The notes below the pieces were generated by a model that was given only the letters and a program-made list of their open reading frames with translations, did not search any database and had not been told where the DNA came from. This document shows, piece by piece, positions 57,623-64,000 of a stretch of 64,000 bases of DNA. Both the position numbers and the translations under genes were made by a program. Positions within the stretch are counted from its first letter, which is position 1. Each line of letters opens with the position of its first letter. The stretch comes from Aedes albopictus (Eukaryota; Arthropoda; Insecta; Diptera; Culicidae), in contig NC_085136.1 in assembly GCF_035046485.1 (NCBI RefSeq), positions 219,608,853 through 219,672,852 of the forward strand, read 5' to 3'.

Positions 57623-57873
57623 GTGTCTACCAAGTGAGTAAGATTGATGCAGCCTTAGCTCAGAATATACACCAGCCCCTGCTCGACCTTCGAGAAGGGA
57701 GCCATCAGTGTAACATACGATGCCGTCTGAAATACTTCTCTCCGGATAACCAACCACTCTTCCAGGTAAGGGAATTTCATGGAAAATGTCCTATATGGAA
57801 CATTACAAGCAATTGTAAGATCATTGGGAGAAAAGACAACTTTGTCTCAATTCAAATTGGAGACAACGAGGTT

Positions 57874-58298
57874 GGTGGTCTAGTGGCTATCGCTTCTGAT
57901 TCATATGCAGAAGGTCATGGGTTCAATCCCTGGCTCATCCCTTTCCTCCTACTTTGTATCTTTCTATCTACTTTTTCTCTCTCTCTCTCTGTGCCAAAAA
58001 TAAAACATTTTCCCACCAACACACCGACATCCGCATGAGCTTGTACAGGTGCAGAGGACTCAACGGCCTGGCCTGTTGGCAACAAGCGATTGCAATCATC
58101 ACTTCCCGCCCCTTCCCCACATTGACCCTGCAACCTGACACAGCAGGCGCCATTTTCGCCTAAAATTCAAGACCACCAACGCTCACACACTGAAGATGCC
58201 TGTGAGTCCCAAGCAGCCAGATCATTGGTTCCTTGTGTGAGTGTGGCTGGTCTGGCGATACTAGAGTTGCAACTGCGGGCGGTCGATCAAGTTTTTTT
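57874..58298 (+). mobile_element. tRNA-derived SINE with 23-bp duplication
   Basis: The head has A-box TGGTCTAGTGG and B-box GGTTCAATCCC (57920-57930), followed by a CT run. It ends in a T-run. Near-identical 23-bp target copies (CAAATTGGAGACAACGAGG with one change) flank it at 57851-57873 and 58299-58321. The head is related to that at 30993 but the tail differs. Confidence 0.85.
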
Positions 58299-58500
58299 TT
58301 CAAATCGGAGACAACGAGGTTTGTGTTGATCTGTGGTTCACAGGTGTTTCCTCTAGTAAACCGAGTACTGATAGGCGGTGACTGCAAGTATGTAAGTGCT
58401 TCTTGTTAAGATAAATATGTAGTTGGGCAACGCCAAAGAGAACTTCGAGCGCTGCCGTGGGAGTTGAAGAGAATGCTCTAGACATCGCCATCAAGCAAAA

Positions 58501-60589
58501 TCTGCTAATTTATAACCTATAGCCATTCACAAAAACACGCGGTTTATTCTAATATTAAATAAAATCTATATCTCATTTTGATCTGCATATCTGCGAACTA
58601 GACCTTGTGTTTAGGGGGCTGCTCAGGTGTGGTATACTTGCTTATGATATAAACAGTACACACGGTAATTGTAGAATCCTCGTCGTTCTCATTCAATTGA
58701 AATAGACCACTGGGAGTCGTAGGAAATTACCATCGCCCCACAATTAGACAAAGCGGACAATACAGTACCCTATATGAGTATGAAATTTATGCCGAATGAA
58801 ATAAGCCTCTCAGTTGCAGCTCAATTTTGTTGGGAGTTGGCTCGGTTGCCATTAACTGGCAAACGCTTGGGCTAGTTGTTCGAAAACAAGTCAGGCTGCA
58901 CGGTGGGTCAACTAAATTGGTAACAGTATCCTTTGTCGCAAAATGGCCCAGATAATGACATAATCTTGTACATATTTGTCTGTGGGAAAACGAAAGTTAA
59001 ATTTGTTGCGTACTTTTCAGCTAAAACAACAACTGCCATTTTTATAATGTATCAAAATGGCTGTCAGACAATCAAGTATTTTGCTAGAATCACTCATACA
59101 CTGATAGAATTACCTAATGTTAGTTAACTAACAATCAATATTTGAAGAATTTTGCTCACTTTACAAAACCTTACCACTGGTTGAAAATTAAAAAAAAATG
59201 AAAATTTTCGATCGTTTTGTTCCAACTGGGACAAAGTCTGCTTGTTAGCATAGTGATCTATGAGCACATATAGTTATTGAATTAAATCTCCGTTTGCTAA
59301 TGATCATTTTGCATGAGTACAAGGCTGCGGCTTGTTTTTGGAAAGTAGTTGAAACCTGAAATTTGTAAGCTCTCGAAAATTCAACTTTAAGGCAATTGCG
59401 CCACCTTTAAATCTCAATATTTTTGGCTCAAACTCAGAGATTTCTCTTTTTATGTCATTTGAATCCAAAAGAGCCTACGAATTCCAGGTTTCAACAATTT
59501 TCCAAAAATGTAGAGGCCCTTCGGAGGTACAAATGCCATGAGCCAATATGATTTTCTTTAATTTTGTTACTGTTTAGCAAGCAAAAAGGTTTTTGCGGGG
59601 GCCCTAAAATGTGGGAGCCCGGGGCCCTGCCCCCCCCCCTTTAAATTCGGCCCTGCCTGTGGCAGACATGATGATGCTCTAGAGCGATTCCAAGCAACAG
59701 TGTCAAAATTAAGGAAATTGTTTAATTCATGATTTTCTATTGAACTGAAACTTTGCACAGTTGTTCAGTTCCATCTAAATCGCCATTTTTCGATATCAAT
59801 TTTTTATTTTGAATCACGACTTACTTTTCAAAAGGGTGTATGTGAAAATGGAACAAAAATATTCAAAAATCTGCACAGCAAAAACGGTTCGTTCGATTGT
59901 TATGAATTTTTCAGCAAAGTTAGATAACTAAATGGTGATTCTTAAGAAAATTACAGTGTATATCTTTTATAACATGAAAAATATAATTTTTGTCACAAAA
60001 ACTCAAATAATTCAAAACCCTATCTTTTTACCAACGTAATTTTTTCGGGGAAGACGGTCCATTGAATTAGCAATCTACCATACAAATTTGGTGATGGTAA
60101 ACTAATAAACAAAAAGTTATAACATTTCATAATTTTCTTATTCAGTAAAAAAAAAAATCTGTGCAAATTATTTCGGCCGGAAATCGCAGTTTGATGCTGA
60201 TTTTATTGTTAATGGCCTTGCGTGAATTGAACAATTTGTTTTTATTATGTGTTATGTATATTATATGTACACTAATGTTTCGATTTTAACACGCCGTCAC
60301 GCATCAGTCGTTTATTCATTAATTTGCTGTTATGTTTGAGGACAAGTGTTTTCCTTCTTCTTCAAGCTGAATGTTGATGGCGTTTTTGCAATGTTAAAAA
60401 TATTAAAAATGCGTATAGATTTTGAAGAATATCTCAAAGCATTTTTGAAAAGGGGCGTAATTAAAATGTCTAAACAGATATCGCAGATGGTACGGTGCGG
60501 AGGCATGACTCTCTGCACTTGGCACTTCTGGCAATTTCTCAGTTGTTGTCGTTTTCGAACTTCCTGCGCCCTGCTTTACCGATGATATT
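58501..60589. other. Unassigned AT-rich sequence
   Basis: No recognisable protein. A G/C-run patch at 59595-59655 (GGGAGCCCGGGGCCCTG and CCCCCCCCCC) resembles the end of an insect repeat (CAGGGCCGAATTTAAAGG on the minus strand), but no partner end was found. Confidence 0.5.
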
Positions 60590-60815
60590 CAGATTGCTCG
60601 TTTAAAGACACTGACACGTTTAATGCTTCCAGTGAGCTATTTGCTCTTTGAAGGAAGCACGACACTAGACAACGGACTAGCATGCAACGCCCAGTGGCAC
60701 AGCCGAAAACTTTTCCTGACAGCTGCGGCGGGAATCGAACCCGCGCTCCTTAGCACGATGCGTCTAAAGGCTTGGAGACCTTAGCCGCACGACCACGTTT
60801 GTCAAAGCTTAGACG
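60590..60815 (-). mobile_element. tRNA-derived SINE, minus strand
   Basis: On the minus strand a tRNA-like head carries A-box-like TGCGGCTAAGG and a perfect B-box GGTTCGATTCC (plus 60731-60741), followed by a unique body downstream. The head looks tRNA-Ser/Leu-like but lacks an intact acceptor stem. Boundaries are approximate and no clear duplication was seen. Confidence 0.7.
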
Positions 60816-61097
60816 GCAGGACGTGCAACTGCGTAATTTTGTATTCAATGTGGACATTTGGGCATAACCAGTCTCTTTAAGTTTATCTATAGTGCTTTCG
60901 GTGAGATTTCGTAACTCTTTTAAACATTTTTTTTCATCAAACGGCCTAGAAGAGAGCATTGAGTTGTAGACCGTTGAGAAAGCGACTACTCATGTTGTTC
61001 GTTAGATTATAATAAACAAAATCACTTATAATTTTTAACAGACTAGATTGGTGTCGTTTGCTTGACTGAAGAAAAGTTTTACTATTGCAGACCACAT
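60816..61097. other. Unassigned sequence
   Basis: No recognisable feature; a 69-codon minus frame is probably chance. Confidence 0.5.
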
Positions 61098-61309
61098 CCC
61101 AAATTGGACTATCACACTTTTTATGGTACGCCTAAAAAGTGTGATAAAAGTGCACATTTGCCTCGGATCGTCTCGACGTCTTCGGGGCACTTATTCCTCC
61201 ATTTACAAGGAATAAGTGCACCGAAGACTTCAATTCGATCCGACGTATCCCTGCGCTGTAATCACACTTTGAAGGTGTGTGCACACTACTGTGTCAGTCC
61301 AATTTGGGG
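61098..61309. mobile_element. Foldback (palindromic) MITE, CCCAAATTGGACTATCAC ends
   Basis: The two halves are inverted: CCCAAATTGGACT and AGTCCAATTTGGG at the edges, then GATCGTC.GACGTCTTCGG against CCGAAGACTTC.GATCCGACG, then GCACTTATTCCT against AGGAATAAGTGC at the centre. No target duplication was found. Confidence 0.8.
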
Positions 61310-61510
61310 TTCAGTCAGCAATATAACATCTTTAATATCCATAGCGGTAGTATTTTTTTTTTGCTTTTTTGTCATGGTACACACTTAGATTCGTTTGCCT
61401 CGTTCGGTAATTTTTTCACCGAAATAAATCGGTACTCACGAAATTTTACATTTTTACGGTAAAAAAACAAACTTTACCGAAGTTCTGTAATAGTAGTTTA
61501 TGCAACAAGG

Positions 61511-61617
61511 TGCAGAATGACGATTTTTACAGCACGAGTCGTACATTTATCCAACGAGGCTTGTCGAGTTGGATAATTACGACGAGTGCTGGAAAAATCG
61601 AGTTCTGCACCGAGTTG
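61511..61617. repeat. Hairpin repeat, GTGCAGAATGACG type
   Basis: TGCAGAA..CGATTTTTACAGCACGAGTCGTA is mirrored by TACGACGAGTGCTGGAAAAATCG..TTCTGCA around a TCCAAC centre. Likely the end module of a separate foldback repeat. Confidence 0.7.
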
Positions 61618-61802
61618 CGTACAACGTTTTTTGCAATTTCATAAATTACCCTTGTGGATAGTTTTCAACAAAACTTTTTTATCAAACTGCACACTGGTGT
61701 TCATAGCCAATGTTTAAGAAAATCTAATCATAATATGTTATACTGTGCAGTTGTCACAATTTTTCAAAACGGCGTCCAGAAAGCATCAAGAAGTTGACCA
61801 AA

Positions 61803-61878
61803 ACTGAAAACAGTGCTGTAATGGTTCATTACGCAACGCAAATCAGTGCTGTAATGAATCATTACAGCACTGTTAATT
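61803..61878. repeat. Hairpin repeat, CAGTGCTGTAATG
   Basis: CAGTGCTGTAATGG-TTCATTAC is followed by CAGTGCTGTAATGAATCATTACAGCACTG, a strong perfect stem. Confidence 0.75.
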
Positions 61879-62824
61879 AGGTGTGGGAAAGTAGGCCTTT
61901 ACCTGTCAGATTTGCGTGAGGTAAAACAGCCTATTACGATGAGAAATTGCAAAAATTATTTTACCGAACAATCAGTGAATCGAATCATTTTTACCGGAAG
62001 CTGTCAAATATTTTACAGTGTGTACCTAGGTGTGTACTGTAAATTATAAAAAACGCCGACTACGGTAAACATATTACCGATTGAACTGTAAATGGTTGTC
62101 CATATTACCGGAATACTGTGAATAGAATCTGTCAAAAGTGTGTTAACTGTTTGTTCATGTTTCGGGAAGTTAGTGCCCACCATAAAAAAGTGTCTCCTTC
62201 AAAACCAGGTAAGCAAAACTAATTAGTTTCTTTTTTACACTATAGTTATATTGAATTGATTTTGCAGAAAACATCGTTTCGTCCCGTTTGTGCAGTGCGG
62301 TAGATAATCTGCTCCAGTGCTTAGCAGTAGCAGCAACAGCAGCCAAAGCCCAACAGGCGTGTATTTGTCGTATGCACAATTGCTTCCGTTGATGCTTTCG
62401 CAATCATGTAATAATCACTTGGATTGTGTCTATAGTACATAATATGTTTATCGGCCTACATTTATCAGTAAGTTATTTGTGTTCCAGTTCATCATTAAAA
62501 CAGAAAATAAAAGATTTATAAATCAATCATGGATTTGTTTTGGTTAATTACCGAACTCAACAGTAAAATGCGTCCTGGTTTACAAATCAGTACGGTAATT
62601 GATTTGCTCACATTACCGAACAAATCCGGTAATTTTGACAGCTGGCCACATTTTCTTGTTTACCGTACGTTCGGTACTCTTTTCGATTACCGAACTGATT
62701 ACCGAACGTTCAGCTGTTGAAAGTTCGGTAAAAAATTACCGTATACTGTAAAATAATCTAAGTGTGTATGTACACAAATAAACAAATGTAACACTGGCGA
62801 AATTTTAATTGACCATGCCTTTAA

Positions 62825-62939
62825 CCCTCGAGCGATCGCGCTATTGTACTTTGTACAACGCGTTGAAAAAATCTCGCTTTTTGTACTCAGCATTAGCGTG
62901 GTGCTGACGCAGGTAGTCAACCGCGCGAGTTACGGAAGG
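62825..62939. mobile_element. 115-bp TTAA MITE
   Basis: CCCTCGAGCGATCGCGC at the left and the inverted GCGCGAGTTACGGAAGG at the right are flanked by TTAA (62821-62824, 62940-62943). The middle has TTGTACTTTGTACAA and TTTTTGTACTCAG. A related left end lies at 33466. Confidence 0.85.
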
Positions 62940-63372
62940 TTAACGATCATTTTAAATCTTGGTTGTGGATTTCATAACCTCAAAGCGCACATCGTTTTTC
63001 TTTGCGTTTGACGTTTCACACTAGCACCTTCTGTTGATGATATTGCACAACATAGTGTTTCGTGAAACATTTCCACCAGATGGTGGCAGTGTGAACTGGA
63101 CGATGGATTTTCACGAAAATTGTTCTAGGTGTTTCGTCTGTTTGTCTGTGGTATGTACCTCTCATGCATTTGTTGTTGTTAAAGTTACTCGCTTTCTTCC
63201 GATCATAAAATCTGTTCTCTAAGAGGTATTTTTTTGCAGATAAACTAGACGTATACGCGTATATAAAACTTTTATTTTTCAGCTTTTGTCTTAAAAATAA
63301 GTTTAATTCCATGTTTCTTATTACCAACAGGTTTTCAACACTATTGTAACCGGTGGTTCCATTTGTTACTTA

Positions 63373-63535
63373 GGGGCTGTTCATAAACCACGTAGACCAA
63401 AATTTGGCCATCTCAGACCCCCCTCCCCCCTCGTAGACTTTTGTCCATACAAAATTTTTGAAATTTGTATGGAGCGTAGACTTTGGCCAGACCCCCCCTC
63501 CCCCCAAAATGTCTACGTGGTTTATGAACGGTCCC
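63373..63535. mobile_element. 163-bp MITE with GGGGCTGTTCATAAACCACG ends
   Basis: The left half (TTCATAAACCACGTAGAC, TTTGGCCA, CAGACCCCCC) is mirrored in the right half (GGCCAGACCCCCCC, GTCTACGTGGTTTATGAAC). TTA flanks both sides (63370-63372, 63536-63538). I know near relatives of this element as common in insect genomes. Confidence 0.88.
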
Positions 63536-63538
63536 TTA

Positions 63539-64000
63539 CCGGCTCCACGGCAAGGTAAATTTCTCCTCCTTCAAACCCACCGTGCACCATATGTTACAAG
63601 CAGGCCTCTGGCATCAATGAAATTTAACAATTCAACATCTAACTGCCTTATACTCCTTATACTTATACGCCTTGGCCCACAGATGTCGCATATCAGAAGG
63701 GTTGCCAACCTGGTAGAACACTCGGGTTTCGTAATATTTCGTGTTCGTTCGTATCATTTTCACAATTACATTTCTCAGCTTTCGGCTCGAACTAATTAGT
63801 CTGTCCGCAAACCGCACTGGGAGTAGTAGTGCGCGCCGGGAGTTTAGAGCTAGTACAAATTGTGGCTAGGCTAAAGTCAGATCACAAAAGTGATAGAGTA
63901 GAAATAGGTGTGAGACAGGTTGTCATTAGGGTTAGTGATACAAAGGTGCTATTGTTTGTGGATTATTCAACATTTGTTCTCTCATTGTTAGTTGTTCTTT
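63539..64000. other. Unassigned sequence at the window end
   Basis: A 113-codon frame (63458-63799) overlaps the MITE and is not gene-like. No other feature recognised. Confidence 0.5.

Larger units (their letters stand above)
55470..58500 (-). pseudogene. RNase H-bearing non-LTR retrotransposon 3' half, with three inserts
   Basis: Minus-strand reading: a TPTAALEVLFGVAQLHIY block (end of the RT domain), an EPQINTNLVV segment, RNase H (YTDGSLLEGRAGAG, FQAEIFAL, CSDSQAA, LADELARTGA) and a C-terminal tail (ALTGHCRLSYH, HLICNCPVF) to the stop at 56565. These fit the RNase H-bearing non-LTR clades (Loa/Lian, R1 or I type). A SINE, a CCCGGGTAGAGG element and a TA MITE interrupt it. Stops and frame changes remain even without the inserts. 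Confidence 0.82.
61380..62766. mobile_element. TA-flanked element with CACACTTAGATT termini and ACCGAA words
   Basis: CACACTTAGATT at the left and inverted AATCTAAGTGTG at the right are bordered by TA (61378-61379, 62767-62768). Both subterminal regions are packed with TACCGAA/TTCGGTA words. It contains hairpins at about 61511-61617 and 61803-61878. No transposase was recognised. Confidence 0.75.

Noticed and set aside
60590..60815. A possible functional tRNA gene on the minus strand
   Set aside because: The B-box and part of the tRNA shape are present, but the acceptor stem does not close and SINE body sequence follows.

Overview
This is non-coding, transposon-packed nuclear DNA from an insect, most likely a mosquito of the Aedes group. 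The reasons are an AT-rich background, a tRNA-derived SINE that I recognise as Feilai-like (50349-50619), fragments of BEL/Pao, Ty1/copia, RTE-type and RNase H-bearing non-LTR retrotransposons, hAT and P-like transposase remains, and many short TA- and TTAA-flanked MITEs. I find no convincing host protein-coding gene and no intact tRNA, rRNA or other RNA gene. The only long intact coding region is the polyprotein of one retrotransposon.

Layout. 1-3.7 kb: AT-rich sequence with a 129-bp-offset tandem duplication and a small GC-rich patch. 3.7-10 kb: a degenerate GGAATCCCTGAA-like repeat, then a 4.4-kb apparently perfect ATCTC pentamer array, a CCCTAACCCTCTA satellite and a GACAGATA array. 10.1-15.6 kb: a long CAGGGTGGCCAC-ended element holding two TA-flanked MITEs. 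15.8-21.3 kb: a decayed, intron-containing hAT transposase gene (minus strand) opened up by repeats. 21.5-24.3 kb: a BEL pol fossil with three inserted MITEs, joined to a P/THAP-like transposase fragment. 25.8-27.1 kb: a copia element with most of its interior missing. 27.5-30.7 kb: MITEs and repeated exon-like blocks. 30.7-48.9 kb: one very deep nest. A TA-flanked MITE carries a 5-kb TIR element (itself holding a SINE, a hAT-like element and MITEs), a second MITE (with a TTAA element inside), and a third MITE split by a 9.3-kb element. That 9.3-kb element contains a 152-bp tandem array, which in turn holds an intact 6.6-kb BEL/Pao retrotransposon. 49-58.5 kb: broken non-LTR retrotransposons with SINEs and MITEs in them. 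58.5-64 kb: sparse sequence with a SINE and several foldback MITEs.

How the parts relate. The order of insertion can be read directly, because many inserts have clean target-site duplications, and in some cases an empty site can be compared in a sister copy or a reading frame resumes on the far side. The most unusual signals are two. Several TA-flanked families with different end words share one end layout, two tandem 17-18-bp modules on a GGGG..AA..TTGA-like skeleton. A near-palindromic motif, GCCTAaaagTAGGC-like, recurs inside several of those families.
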